A DNA stretch of 64,000 nucleotides. Origin: Pseudomonas paeninsulae (GTDB lineage: Bacteria > Pseudomonadota > Gammaproteobacteria > Pseudomonadales > Pseudomonadaceae). The DNA is taken from NCBI RefSeq assembly GCF_035621475.1, contig NZ_CP141799.1, forward strand, positions 1,104,501-1,168,500. Reading direction: 5' to 3'. Made by a program: the position numbers and the translations under genes. Numbering within the stretch: position 1 is the first letter of the stretch; every line of letters begins with the position of its first letter. Below, piece after piece: positions 15,708 through 25,698 of the stretch. Below the pieces are notes generated by a model that ran no database searches, was not told the DNA's origin, and saw only the letters and a program-made list of their open reading frames with translations.

Positions 15708-16700
15708 ATGGCGTGGAAAACCTGGTCGGCCGAACGCTGGGGCATCGTGTTTGCGATTCTGGCGGCATTCGGTTTTTCGTTTAAGGCGATTTTCGTCAAG
15801 TTGGCCTATGCGCTGGCGCCCGTGGATGCCATCACCCTGTTGACCCTGCGCATGACCATCGCCTTGCCAATAGTGCTGTGGGTCAGCCTGTCGTTTTTCC
15901 GCTCCGCGCCACCGCTCACGCGCAAGGACTGGGGCCTGTTACTGGTGCTGGGGCTGCTCGGTTACTACGGCGCCAGCATCCTCGACTTCGTGGGCCTGCA
16001 GTACATCTCTGCCGCGCTCGAACGCTTGATTCTGTTTATCTACCCGACCCTGACCGTGCTGATCGGTGTGCTGTTTATGGGCAAACGCCTGGAGCGGCGG
16101 CAAATAGGCGCACTGCTGCTGTCATACGCGGGCATCGGCCTGGCGTTTGCCCACGACCTGCAGGTAGCGAGGGACATCGATGCCGTGCTGATCGGCGCGG
16201 CCTTCGTCTTCGGCTCGGCGCTGTCCTATGCGCTGTACAGCGCTGGCGCCGAGATCGCCATTCGGCGTATCGGCTCGATCCGCTTTGCCGCACTGGGGAT
16301 TATCGTTTCGACCCTGGCGACGCAGATCCATTTTCTGATTAGCCAGCCCTTTTCCGCCCTGATCCTGCCCGCACCGGTTTACCTGTATGCGGCGGCTATG
16401 GCCCTGTTTTCCACGGTATTGCCGGTGTTCTGGCAGTCCGCCGCGGTGCAACGCATCGGTGCGGCGCGTACCGTGCTGATCGGCACATTGGGCCCGATGC
16501 TGACGATTTTCTTCGGTTGGCTGTTGCTCGCCGAGCCGGTTTCTCTGGCGCAATTGGCCGGGGCCGGCTTGGTGCTGGCGGGGGTGTTGCTAGTGGCGCG
16601 GCGCACTAGCTCGCCCCAGCAGCAGGAGCCTGTTGCTGAGGGTGCTTGCGCTCAAGGTGCCAAGCAGGCCACGGCCGTACTCGCCTCATCGGGCCGCTAG
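15708..16700 (+). CDS. EamA/DMT-superfamily inner-membrane transporter
   Basis: The 330-residue product (start MAWKTWSAERWGIVFAILAAF) has about ten hydrophobic helices arranged as two EamA repeats, the second beginning near IDAVLIGAAFVFGSALSYAL. LERLILFIYPTLTVLIGVLF is the typical end of the first repeat. Proteins of this superfamily export amino acids, nucleosides or metabolites across the inner membrane; the substrate cannot be told. A longer start at 15630 would overlap the promoter region shared with the LysR gene, so the one at 15708 was preferred although its ribosome site is weak. Likely regulated by the divergent LysR protein. Confidence 0.85.
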   Translation: MAWKTWSAERWGIVFAILAAFGFSFKAIFVKLAYALAPVDAITLLTLRMTIALPIVLWVSLSFFRSAPPLTRKDWGLLLVLGLLGYYGASILDFVGLQYISAALERLILFIYPTLTVLIGVLFMGKRLERRQIGALLLSYAGIGLAFAHDLQVARDIDAVLIGAAFVFGSALSYALYSAGAEIAIRRIGSIRFAALGIIVSTLATQIHFLISQPFSALILPAPVYLYAAAMALFSTVLPVFWQSAAVQRIGAARTVLIGTLGPMLTIFFGWLLLAEPVSLAQLAGAGLVLAGVLLVARRTSSPQQQEPVAEGACAQGAKQATAVLASSGR

Positions 16701-16869
16701 GGGGCGGCACCGACCTTGCGCAACAGCAGCGGAGACAAGTGGAGTAAGGTCGTGGTGACGGCTCTGATCAAGGTAGGAGGGCGCTGATGCAGCAGTCGAG
16801 CGGTGGCGGACCGCGGATTGGCGCGGCCATGGGCCTGGGGCCAACCGGCTTGGCCGGGCAGGTGGCCCC

Positions 16870-18759
16870 ATGAGCATTCCCGACCAGCAGCCAGCGGCGT
16901 CGCCAACCCGCTCGCCCGAGCCTGCCGCGAGCGACACCTCGGACAGTGGACCCACCGCCGCGGTTGCCCGCGCGGCCGGTGCCCGCGGCGACTTCAGGGT
17001 GCTCGCCGAGCTGCTGCCCTACCTGCGGCCCTACGTCGGCCGCATCGCCTTGGCGCTGGTGCTGATCGTCGCCGCCAAGCTGGTCAACCTCTATGTGCCG
17101 GTCGCCCTCAAGCAGATCGTTGATGGGCTGAATGTCGAACCCAGCCTGGTGCTGCTGCCGGTCGGCCTGCTGCTGGCGTACGGCGCGGCGCGCATCGGCG
17201 TCACCCTGTTCAACGAACTGCGCCAGGTGGTGTTCGCCCGCGTGATGGCGCGGACCTCGCGCCAGGTCACCCTGAAAGTATTCGGCCACCTGCTCGGCCT
17301 CAGCTTGAAGTTCCACCTCGATCGCCGTACCGGTGGCGTGGCCCGTGATGTGGAACGCGGCGGCAGCGCGATTTCCGAACTGCTCGACTGGACGCTCTAC
17401 AGCATAGTGCCGACCCTGCTCGAGGTGCTGCTGGTGACGGCGGTGCTGGTCTGGGCCTATGACTGGGGTTTCGCCTTCATCACCCTGGGCACACTGTTGG
17501 CCTACAGTCTATGGACCCTGGCGGTGACCGAGTGGCGTACGCGCTTCTACCGCGCCGCGGTGGAGGCCGATACCCACGCCAACGAGCGCGCGGTGGACTC
17601 GCTGCTCAACTACGAGACGGTCAAGTATTTCAACAACGAGGCGCACGAGGCCGGGCGCTACGACCAGAACCTGCGCCACCTGGAGAACGCCAAGGTCAAG
17701 GCGACCCAGTCGTTGGCCTTGCTCAATCTCGGGCAGTCCACGGTGATCGCCGTCGGCGTCAGCGCCATGATGTGGCGGGCTGCCGCGGGAGTGGTGGCCG
17801 GCGAGCTGAGCATCGGCGATCTGGTGCTGGTCAACGCCTACCTGTTGCAGCTGTCGGCCCCGTTGTTCGTGCTGGGCATGATGTACCGCCAGGTGAAGCA
17901 GGCGCTGACCAATATGGAGCGGCTGTTCGGTCTGCTCGACCAGCGTCAGGATGTGCAAGACGCGCCGACCGCCCAGCCGCTGCTGACCAGCCGTCCGCGG
18001 CTGAGCTTCGAGCAGGTGCATTTCGGCTATGACCCGCGCCGCGAGATTCTGCATGGCGTGAGCCTCGAAGTCCCGCCCGGCGGCACGGTGGCGGTGGTCG
18101 GTCATTCCGGCTCGGGCAAGTCGACCCTGGCGCGGCTGCTGTACCGCTTCTACGACGTCGACTCCGGGCATATCCGTATCGACGGCTTGGATCTGCGCGA
18201 GTTGACCCAGGCCTCGCTGCGCGCGGCCATCGCCATCGTTCCGCAGGACACCGTGCTGTTCAACGAGAGCATCTATTACAACATCAGCTATGGCCGTCCC
18301 GAGGCCTGCCGTGACGAGGTCGAAGCCGCCGCCCGCGCCGCGCATATCCACGAGTTCATCCTGGGCCTGCCGGATGGTTACCAGACCCAAGTCGGCGAAC
18401 GCGGCCTCAAGCTGTCCGGCGGCGAGAAGCAGCGCGTGGCGATCGCCCGGGCCTTGCTGAAAAACCCGGCCATCCTGATTTTCGACGAGGCCACCTCGGC
18501 GCTGGATTCCAAGTCGGAGAAGGCCATCCAGGCCGCGCTCGAACGCATCCAGGTCGGCCGCACCACCCTGGTGATCGCCCATCGCCTGTCCACGGTGATG
18601 GAGGCCGACCGCATCCTGGTGCTGGACGCCGGGCGCATCATCGAAAGCGGCAGCCACCGCGAGTTGCTCGCGCTCGACGGCAGCTACGCGCAGATGTGGA
18701 CGCTGCAGCAGCAAGAGCCGGCAGCGCAGCCATCGCCGCGGCCCGAGCCTCCGCGCTAA
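16870..18759 (+). CDS. ABC transporter, Atm1/HMT1-type half transporter (membrane + ATPase)
   Basis: The 629-residue half transporter has a Pro/Ala-rich cytosolic start (1-45), six membrane helices up to about 340, and an ATPase domain with Walker A GHSGSGKST, the signature LSGGEKQR, Walker B ILIFDEATSALD and the H-loop VIAHRLSTV. The segment NERAVDSLLNYETVKYFNNE is characteristic of the Atm1/HMT1 group, homologous to mitochondrial exporters of glutathione-linked sulfur compounds; bacterial members are tied to heavy-metal or glutathione-conjugate export. It should work as a homodimer in the inner membrane. No obvious metal regulator lies beside it. The ATG at 16870 overlaps a glycine-rich upstream run, so the exact start is moderately sure. 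Confidence 0.88.
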   Translation: MSIPDQQPAASPTRSPEPAASDTSDSGPTAAVARAAGARGDFRVLAELLPYLRPYVGRIALALVLIVAAKLVNLYVPVALKQIVDGLNVEPSLVLLPVGLLLAYGAARIGVTLFNELRQVVFARVMARTSRQVTLKVFGHLLGLSLKFHLDRRTGGVARDVERGGSAISELLDWTLYSIVPTLLEVLLVTAVLVWAYDWGFAFITLGTLLAYSLWTLAVTEWRTRFYRAAVEADTHANERAVDSLLNYETVKYFNNEAHEAGRYDQNLRHLENAKVKATQSLALLNLGQSTVIAVGVSAMMWRAAAGVVAGELSIGDLVLVNAYLLQLSAPLFVLGMMYRQVKQALTNMERLFGLLDQRQDVQDAPTAQPLLTSRPRLSFEQVHFGYDPRREILHGVSLEVPPGGTVAVVGHSGSGKSTLARLLYRFYDVDSGHIRIDGLDLRELTQASLRAAIAIVPQDTVLFNESIYYNISYGRPEACRDEVEAAARAAHIHEFILGLPDGYQTQVGERGLKLSGGEKQRVAIARALLKNPAILIFDEATSALDSKSEKAIQAALERIQVGRTTLVIAHRLSTVMEADRILVLDAGRIIESGSHRELLALDGSYAQMWTLQQQEPAAQPSPRPEPPR

Positions 18760-18944
18760 GGCGGCGCTGAAACGGGCGATGAACGGGCATGTCCTGGGCC
18801 ATGCAGAACTGCTTGGCTATTACCAGCGGCGGCGCTAGCGCGCTCGTCGGTGCCAGCGCCGCCGGTCCGCCAGAAGGCTGCCCCAGTCATAAACGAGGAC
18901 GGCCCCAGTGCAATTGCGCACTGTCGTTGTAGTGCGCAGCCCGG

Positions 18945-19625
18945 TCAGTTCGGCGTCAGGCGATTGGGCAGGTGCTCATAGAGGGTGCGGCAGACGCCGA
19001 TGATGTGTTGTTCGATCAGTTCGGCGGCCTTGTCGGCATCGCCCGCACGGCAGGCCGTGAGGATCTCACGGTGCTCGTGGTCGGCGCGGTCCTTGCCTGC
19101 GGACAGGCTCATCTGCATGCGCAGGTAGCGTTCCACCTTGTCGTGGATGGAGCGAATCAGGTTGAGCAGGAAGGGCCGCTGCGCCGGTTCGTAGAGGCAG
19201 GCGTGCAGTGCCCAGTTCAGCTCGGCCCAGCGGCCGATGTCGGTCTCGCCGATGAACTCCTCGCAGATGCGTTCGGCGCGGACGAAGGTCGCCGCGGTCA
19301 TGTTTGGCACGGCCAGGCGAATCGCCTGGACTTCCAGCAGCACCCGCACCTCGAAGATCTGCGCCAGTTCCGGCTCGGAGATCTTGGTCACCACCGCGCC
19401 CTTGTTGCGCTGGAATTGCACCAGTCCTTCGGCCTCCAAGCGCTTGAGCGCTTCGCGCACCGGAATCTTGCTGACATTGAAGATTCGCGCGATGTCGTCC
19501 TGGCGGACCGGCTCATTCTCGGCGAAATGGCCGCCGATGATTGCGTCGCGTAGGTGCTTGGTGATGACTTCCGAGGCGGTCGGGGTGACGCCGAGGTTGG
19601 GGGCGGTGAAGGTGGGCAATGGCAA
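18945..19625 (-). CDS. GntR-family regulator, FadR/FCD subfamily
   Basis: The 226-residue protein has a GntR winged helix (residues 20-85, with QDDIARIFNVSKIPVREALKRLEAEGLV) and a helical FCD ligand domain (residues 95-215) including the metal-binding pattern with His at ALHACLYEP and HEHREI. FCD regulators respond to small organic acids or amino-acid-derived ligands. The palindrome TTGTATACGA in its own upstream region suggests autoregulation, and the related TCGTATACGA upstream of the amino-acid binding-protein gene at 2697 suggests a target. Those links are inferred from the shared sites only. Confidence 0.88.
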   Translation of the reverse strand: MPLPTFTAPNLGVTPTASEVITKHLRDAIIGGHFAENEPVRQDDIARIFNVSKIPVREALKRLEAEGLVQFQRNKGAVVTKISEPELAQIFEVRVLLEVQAIRLAVPNMTAATFVRAERICEEFIGETDIGRWAELNWALHACLYEPAQRPFLLNLIRSIHDKVERYLRMQMSLSAGKDRADHEHREILTACRAGDADKAAELIEQHIIGVCRTLYEHLPNRLTPN

Positions 19626-19659
19626 GGGAGTGGCCCCCGGTTAGTTAGTGTTGGTGAAT

Positions 19660-19671
19660 ATTGTATACGAT
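19660..19671. promoter_or_regulatory. Probable autoregulatory operator of the GntR regulator
   Basis: ATTGTATACGAT is a near-perfect palindrome 35 bases upstream of the GntR start codon, close to the canonical ATTGTATACAAT bound by several FCD regulators. One position differs from perfect symmetry. The same core occurs at 2762-2771. Confidence 0.5.
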
Positions 19672-19837
19672 GAGTCGGGCGAGCCGCGCCTGCTTACGCG
19701 TAGCCCGTTCGCCGCGGCATGAATCAGTGAGTCTGCCCAGCTATTGCTCCTCTGCTTAATCGGTTGATGCGTTGAGCCACTAGGTTCGCCAGAGGTACAC
19801 TGCCGGCCCCGTGTGGCCAGCCGAGTTGGAGTGAACA

Positions 19838-20125
19838 ATGCGTAAAGACAAGAAACAGGTGATTGGCGAAGAGATTGGTGATGAGCCGATCAAGCTGTTC
19901 CTCGCCGTGGAGCCGGCTGACGCCACGCCGCCGTCGTTGCATAAACTGATCAAGGCCTATCGCGGCCTGCGCGTCGACGATTTCACGCGGTTCGTCGGCT
20001 TCTTCGTCGAAGCTGGTTACGACCTCGAGGCCAAGGATGCCCAGGGTCGCGACTTCATCGCCCTGGTCCAGGAACAGCGCTTTGCCGAACCCTATATCGA
20101 GGTGATCAAGGCCGCGCGCGGTTGA
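19838..20125 (+). CDS. PA4642-family conserved protein
   Basis: A 95-residue protein beginning MRKDKKQVIGEEIGDEPIKLF, the signature start of the pseudomonad PA4642 family as I remember it. HKLIKAYRGLRVDDFTRFVGF and GYDLEAKDAQGRDFIALV follow, the latter looking like a degenerate ankyrin-like helix pair. Function is unknown. The gene ends at a strong intrinsic terminator, directly behind which a group II intron is inserted. Confidence 0.85.
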   Translation: MRKDKKQVIGEEIGDEPIKLFLAVEPADATPPSLHKLIKAYRGLRVDDFTRFVGFFVEAGYDLEAKDAQGRDFIALVQEQRFAEPYIEVIKAARG

Positions 20126-20137
20126 TCATCTTGGTCG

Positions 20138-20167
20138 CAAAAAGCCCGCTCGTTCGCGGGCTTTTTT
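20138..20167 (+). terminator. Intrinsic terminator of the PA4642-family gene
   Basis: AAAAAGCCCGC and GCGGGCTTTTTT form a long perfect hairpin around TCGTTC, with a T run on the plus strand and a matching A run on the other side. The group II intron begins 5 bases after it. Confidence 0.92.
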
Positions 20168-20171
20168 GTGG

Positions 20172-22091
20172 GTGCGCCAGGCATGGCGCGTTGCGCGCAA
20201 GCGCAACCAGTTTGGCTGTGGTGGCCACGCTGGTGACTTGGAGGTGCAAGTCCTCTACACACCCGGCAAGGGGAAGTGTTAGCCAGAGGCAAGGGTGTCG
20301 TGGGTGACTGCGAATCTGAAGGAAGCCCGAGGCAAAATGCTGGCCTGACGAACAGGAAGCGGATAGAGGCGGCGCAGCGGGGTGAGACGGCCCATACCGT
20401 CAAAGCCCAATACTTGCACGGAACGCTGCGACGTAGATCCGACAGGCATAAGCAGGAAGGTCGCGCGAATTACCCTGGGAGATCTGCATGTTTGCCAGTG
20501 TGCTACCGAGCGCCGCGAGGCGTCGGGATGAGCGTGCAGAAGTCAGCCGACGCCGTAATAAGTGGTGAATAACCGCGCCACCAAGGGCCGAACAGGTTAT
20601 GCCGCCAGTAGGCGTCAGAGTCTCGTCGAATGTTGAAACGCAGAATATTCTCCAAGAGAAAACTGTTACCCCAGGTCCCGGACGGTATCCGAGGATGACG
20701 GCTGACAGGGCGCAAGCATCGACGGCGTCTGTGGCGTGGACGAACGCGGAGCCGGACACGCTGATGGAGCGGGTGCTTGCACCTGCCAACCTCAAACGTG
20801 CGTATCGCCGCGTGGTCAGCAACAAGGGTGCGCCGGGTGCCGATGGCATGACGGTCTACGAATTGGCGGGCTACGTGAAACAGTATTGGCCAACCCTCAA
20901 GGCGAGGTTGCTGGCCGGCGAGTATCACCCGCAAGGTGTGCGCGCCGTTGACATCCCCAAGCCCAAAGGCGGCACAAGACAGCTGGGTATCCCCAGCGTC
21001 GTGGATCGCCTGATCCAACAGGCTCTGTTGCAACAGCTCACGCCGATCTTCGACTCGCTGTTCTCGGACTACAGCTACGGCTTTCGTCCGGGCAGAAGCG
21101 CCCACCAAGCCATCGAAACAGCCCGTGCCCATGTGGCGGCAGGCCACCGCTGGTGCGTGGAACTCGATCTGGAGAAGTTCTTCGATCGGGTCAACCACGA
21201 TGTATTGATGGCCCATGTGCAGCGCCAGGTTGAAGACAAGCGAGTGCTCAGGCTGATTCGCCGTTATCTCGAGGCCGGGGTGATGTCGGGCGGGGTCACC
21301 AGCCGCCGGCAGGAAGGGGCGCCGCAAGGCGGCCCGCTCTCGCCGTTGCTGTCGAACATCCTGCTCAACGAACTCGATCGCGAGCTGACAAAGCGGGGCC
21401 ATCGCTTCGTACGCTATGCCGATGACGCGAACATCTATGTGCGCAGCCAGCGAGCCGGTGTGCGCGTAATGGCCAGCGTTGAGCGCGTCCTGAACCGGCG
21501 GCTGAAACTGACGCTGAATCGGGAAAAGAGCCGAGTGGCACGCCCCTGGATCTGCGACTACCTGGGCTATGGGATGAGCTGGCACCAGCAGCCGAGACTG
21601 AGAGTGGCAACCATGAGCCTGCGTCGCCTGCGCGACCGACTCAGAACGCTTCTGCGTAGCAACCGGGGACGCAAGATGGCGCATGTCATCGAGCGATTAA
21701 ATCCGGTACTACGAGGCTGGAGCGGGTACTTCAAACTGAGCCAAAGCAAACGACCGCTCGAAGAGCTTGATGGCTGGGTGTGCCATAAACTTCGCTGTGT
21801 AATCTGGCGACAATGGAAACGGCCCTTTACGAGGGCGCGTAACCTGATGCGTTTAGGACTCAGTGAAGTGCGCGCCTGGAAATCGGCAGTCAACGGTCGG
21901 GGGCCATGGTGGAACTCAGGGGCATCGCATATGAATCAGGCGCTGCCAAAGAAGCTGTGGGATCGGCTTGGGCTGGTCTCAATACTGGATACGATCAACC
22001 GGCTTAGCCGCATAGCCTGAACCGCCGTATACGGAACCGTACGTACGGTGGTGTGAGAGGACGGAGGCCGTGAGGCCTCCTCCTACTCGAT
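20172..22091 (+). mobile_element. Group II intron with encoded reverse transcriptase/maturase, inserted behind a terminator
   Basis: The 5' end GTGCG at 20172-20176 is the conserved group II start. The 3' part after the maturase stop folds as domain V (ACCGCCGTA at 22021-22029 pairing with TACGGTGGT at 22044-22052). Domain VI follows (GGAGGCC, loop, GGCCTCC), ending CTACTCGAT at 22091 with the expected AY end. Total length is 1920 bases. Position right behind a rho-independent terminator matches the target preference described for class C introns. The long 5' part 20172-20598 holds the ribozyme domains. Exact ends are judged from consensus only. Confidence 0.85.
20695..22020 (+). CDS. Group II intron reverse transcriptase/maturase, no endonuclease domain
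   Basis: The 441-residue protein has the reverse transcriptase blocks in order (NKGAPGADGMTV, PKPKGGTRQLGIPSVVDRLI, YGFRPGRSAHQAI, ELDLEKFFDRVNHD, EGAPQGGPLSPLLSNI and the catalytic RYADDANIYV). The maturase X domain follows from about 340 (RGWSGYFKLSQ, WRQWKRPFTRARNL). There is no HNH domain, as in class C and related introns, which use nicked or single-stranded DNA at replication forks. Frame and catalytic residues are intact, so it may be active. The frame extends upstream to 20599, within intron RNA domain IV; the ATG at 20695 was chosen because recognisable protein begins there. Confidence 0.9.
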   Translation: MTADRAQASTASVAWTNAEPDTLMERVLAPANLKRAYRRVVSNKGAPGADGMTVYELAGYVKQYWPTLKARLLAGEYHPQGVRAVDIPKPKGGTRQLGIPSVVDRLIQQALLQQLTPIFDSLFSDYSYGFRPGRSAHQAIETARAHVAAGHRWCVELDLEKFFDRVNHDVLMAHVQRQVEDKRVLRLIRRYLEAGVMSGGVTSRRQEGAPQGGPLSPLLSNILLNELDRELTKRGHRFVRYADDANIYVRSQRAGVRVMASVERVLNRRLKLTLNREKSRVARPWICDYLGYGMSWHQQPRLRVATMSLRRLRDRLRTLLRSNRGRKMAHVIERLNPVLRGWSGYFKLSQSKRPLEELDGWVCHKLRCVIWRQWKRPFTRARNLMRLGLSEVRAWKSAVNGRGPWWNSGASHMNQALPKKLWDRLGLVSILDTINRLSRIA

Positions 22092-22096
22092 CTATG

Positions 22097-22239
22097 TCCC
22101 TGTACGTGTTGCAAGAGATACAGGGCGTTTGTGAGAGCGGATTTATCCGCGAAAACCGTCGATACAGCAACAAAACTTCGCGGCTAAAGCGGGGTGCCGC
22201 CCAGCCGCTCCCACGAGACTGCGGCTAGCTCAACATCTA
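22097..22239. repeat. REP-like palindromic sequence between intron and IS1595 element
   Basis: CCCTGTA and TACAGGG form an inverted repeat at about 22097-22124. GCGGATTTATCCGC at 22138-22151 is a perfect short palindrome. TCGCGGCTAAAGC and CCGCTCCCAC at about 22178-22218 look like the halves of a common pseudomonad REP unit separated by about 15 extra bases. No gene is visible. Confidence 0.45.
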
Positions 22240-23305
22240 ACGGGGATATAGCCTTTCCTGATTACGCATAAACCTCAGCCAGCTTGAGGAGCCGGTAAGG
22301 CATAGGCGGTGTCCTCAGTGCGGCATAGCTGAACCGCTCTATCATGGCACCAAGGTCGAAGCGCCGGTTGAAGCGGTACTCGAACTCGGCCAGATAGCGC
22401 GGAGCATGCTTGAGATCGAACGCATGGAAAGTCCCGGTCAGGGCGTTTTTGACGTTGCCCAGCAGGGTGTTGACCCACTTGAAGGTCGGATGCTGGGCAC
22501 TGGCCCGACCACTCCCTGTCACGATGGGCAAATGCTGGCACTCCCGCGCATCGAAAGCCCGGAAACATGCAAGACCGTCGCTGAATACGGTGCTTCCCGG
22601 CGCCACCGACTGCTGCGCGTAACTGCCGATCGCCTTGAGCGTGAAGGCCCGTACACGGCGTATCTGCAAATACTGAGGGTGACCTTCTGCGCTGGTCTGC
22701 ACCGCCGCGATGAAGGGAACCTTGTTCTCCGAGCCGCGACCGCGCTTTCCCGGCCGCTCACCACCGAGATAGGCATCATCGACTTCAATGCGGCCACTGA
22801 GCACCGTGTTCCGTTCACGCTCGAACATCACCTGCATGATCTTGTGCTTGAGCTGCCAGGCCGTGTTGTAGCTCACGCCCAGTTCACGCGAGAGCTGCAA
22901 GGCCGACAAGCTGTTCTTGCGTTGAGTCAGCAGGTAGATCGCCAGGAACCAGGTGGTCAGAGGGAGCTTGGTACTGTCAAAAATCGTCCGCGCGGTCAGC
23001 GAGGCCTGATGATGGCAGCGGTTGCACTGATACAGCCGCCGCGCCAATTGGCAGCAGGCGCCCTGATGGCCACACTCGGGGCAGATGAAACCGGCTGGCC
23101 AACGTAGCTTGAAGAGCGCTTCGCGACACTGCTCCTCGGTTGCGTAGCGCTTAAGGAAGTTAGTGAGCGAAAGACCGGGCTGGAATTGAACCTGATTACG
23201 GGCCATGGGACACCTACTACTGGTTATTCATACAGTTAACCGTAGCAGGGGGTTTCAATGAAGCAACTGAGCTTGGTACGTAATCAGGTAGCCTTTTGGG
23301 GCGCG
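22240..23305 (-). mobile_element. IS1595-family insertion sequence (approximate ends)
   Basis: One transposase gene on the minus strand is flanked by short inverted repeats: CCTGATTACG at 22257-22266 and CGTAATCAGG at 23279-23288, each with a partly matching GGCTA/AGCC-containing outer segment. Ends are uncertain by about 10-20 bases and no target duplication was confirmed. The element ends within a few bases of the DUF58 gene stop at 23310. Confidence 0.75.
22262..23206 (-). CDS. IS1595-family transposase
   Basis: The 314-residue protein has an N-terminal zinc ribbon (FICPECGHQGACCQLARRLYQCNRC with four Cys in CxxC pairs) and an ISXO2-type DDE catalytic domain (GRIEVDDAYLGGERPGKRGRG with the first Asp, STVFSDGLACFRAF with the second, then FEYRFNRRF near the end). 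It has full length for the family and no stop, so it may be functional. Confidence 0.9.
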   Translation of the reverse strand: MARNQVQFQPGLSLTNFLKRYATEEQCREALFKLRWPAGFICPECGHQGACCQLARRLYQCNRCHHQASLTARTIFDSTKLPLTTWFLAIYLLTQRKNSLSALQLSRELGVSYNTAWQLKHKIMQVMFERERNTVLSGRIEVDDAYLGGERPGKRGRGSENKVPFIAAVQTSAEGHPQYLQIRRVRAFTLKAIGSYAQQSVAPGSTVFSDGLACFRAFDARECQHLPIVTGSGRASAQHPTFKWVNTLLGNVKNALTGTFHAFDLKHAPRYLAEFEYRFNRRFDLGAMIERFSYAALRTPPMPYRLLKLAEVYA

Positions 23306-23309
23306 GGGA

Positions 23310-24641
23310 CTACAACACCCCGGCCTTCTTCCAGGCCAGATAGCGGCTGACCAACTGCGGGCCCAGTTCGCTGGGCCGGGCGTCGAGTACCGGCACGTTG
23401 TGCACGGCCAGACGTTCGTGCAGGCCGGCGCGGTCGTTGAGGTAGTCGACCGTGCCGCAGTAGCTCAGGGCTGTTGCCAGATCCTCGACCGGTGTGTGGC
23501 GCAGGCTGTCGAGCACCTCTTCGCGCAGGCTGGCGATCAGTACGCGGTGCTGGCGGCCGATGCGTTTGACTGCAGCGAGCAACTCCTGATCGTCTTCGTC
23601 GCGCAGGTTGGTGACCAGCACCACCAGGGCGCGGCGCCGCTGGCGGGCGAGCAGGGCGTCGGCCGCAGCGGCGAAGTCGGCCGGCTGCAGGGTGCTGCTC
23701 AGGTCGTACACGGCATTCAGTAGCACATTGAGTTGCGCCGAGCCTTTGACTGGCGCGAGGAAGCGCTGCTGTTCCCCGGCAAAGGTTGCCAGGCCCACCG
23801 CATCGCCCTGGCGCAGCGCCACATAGCTGAGCAGCAGGCAGGCATTGAGGGCGTGGTCGAAGTGCGCCAGTTCGCCATCCTGGCTGCGCATACGGCGGCC
23901 GCAGTCGAGCAGAAAAATGATCTGTTGGCCGCGCTCGTCCTGGAACTCCCGGGCGATCGGCGTGCGCTTGCGGGCGGTGGCTTTCCAGTCGATCTGGCGC
24001 AGGCTGTCGCCGTCACGGAATTCGCGCAACTGGTGAAACTCCAAGCCGAGGCCGCGCCGCGGGCGCTGGCGCACGCCAAGCTGGCTGAGCCAGTCGTCGA
24101 CCGCCATCAGTTGCGCGCCATGCAGGCGGGCGAAGTCCGGGTAGACCCGGGTTTCTCCGGGCAACGCCAGATAGCGGCGAGCCTGCCACAGGCGCAGCGG
24201 GCTGGGCAGGCTGATTTCACATTGGTCGAAATGGAAGTGCCCGCGGAGCAGCGGCCGCACGCGGTAGGCGAATTGGGTCTGTTCGCCCGGGTGCAGATCG
24301 ATACGTTGCGGCAGGTGCTCGAAGGCCATGCCGTCGGCCACATGATCGAACACCTCCAGCGCCACGGGCTGGGCATAGGCGTGGTGCAGAGTCAGCTGCA
24401 CCTCGCTCCAGCGGCCCAGCGGCAGATTGCCTGGCAGCTGGCGCTCGAGACGTGGCGAGGGCAATTTTCCCAAGCGCAGGGCATCGACCAGCGCCGCGCC
24501 GGTCAGTGCCAGCAGCAGCCCCCACCAGAGCGCCTGCAGGCTTTGCGGCACCTCGACTGCCAGTGCCTGCAAGGTGCCGAGCACAATGGCCAGGCCGAGC
24601 AGGACGCCGAGCAGAATCAGCAACGCGCGCGCGGGCTTCAT
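23310..24641 (-). CDS. DUF58 protein with von Willebrand-like domain, end of the MoxR cluster
   Basis: The 443-residue membrane-anchored protein has two hydrophobic helices near the N-terminus (residues 5-55), a middle beta-rich part, and a DUF58 core around DGDSLRQIDWKATARKRTPIARE followed by a von Willebrand-like segment (IIFLLDCGRRM, a partial metal-site sequence). DUF58 proteins are found next to MoxR ATPases and are thought to be their partners or substrates in assembling complexes; the exact job is unknown. The start MKPARALLILLG at 24641 was chosen because the upstream frame overlaps the MoxR gene and is not coding. It follows the MoxR stop by 25 bases. Confidence 0.85.
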   Translation of the reverse strand: MKPARALLILLGVLLGLAIVLGTLQALAVEVPQSLQALWWGLLLALTGAALVDALRLGKLPSPRLERQLPGNLPLGRWSEVQLTLHHAYAQPVALEVFDHVADGMAFEHLPQRIDLHPGEQTQFAYRVRPLLRGHFHFDQCEISLPSPLRLWQARRYLALPGETRVYPDFARLHGAQLMAVDDWLSQLGVRQRPRRGLGLEFHQLREFRDGDSLRQIDWKATARKRTPIAREFQDERGQQIIFLLDCGRRMRSQDGELAHFDHALNACLLLSYVALRQGDAVGLATFAGEQQRFLAPVKGSAQLNVLLNAVYDLSSTLQPADFAAAADALLARQRRRALVVLVTNLRDEDDQELLAAVKRIGRQHRVLIASLREEVLDSLRHTPVEDLATALSYCGTVDYLNDRAGLHERLAVHNVPVLDARPSELGPQLVSRYLAWKKAGVL

Positions 24642-24666
24642 GCGCCAGCACCCTGGGTAGAGCGGT

Positions 24667-25694
<1,028 letters not shown>

Positions 25695-25698
<4 letters not shown>

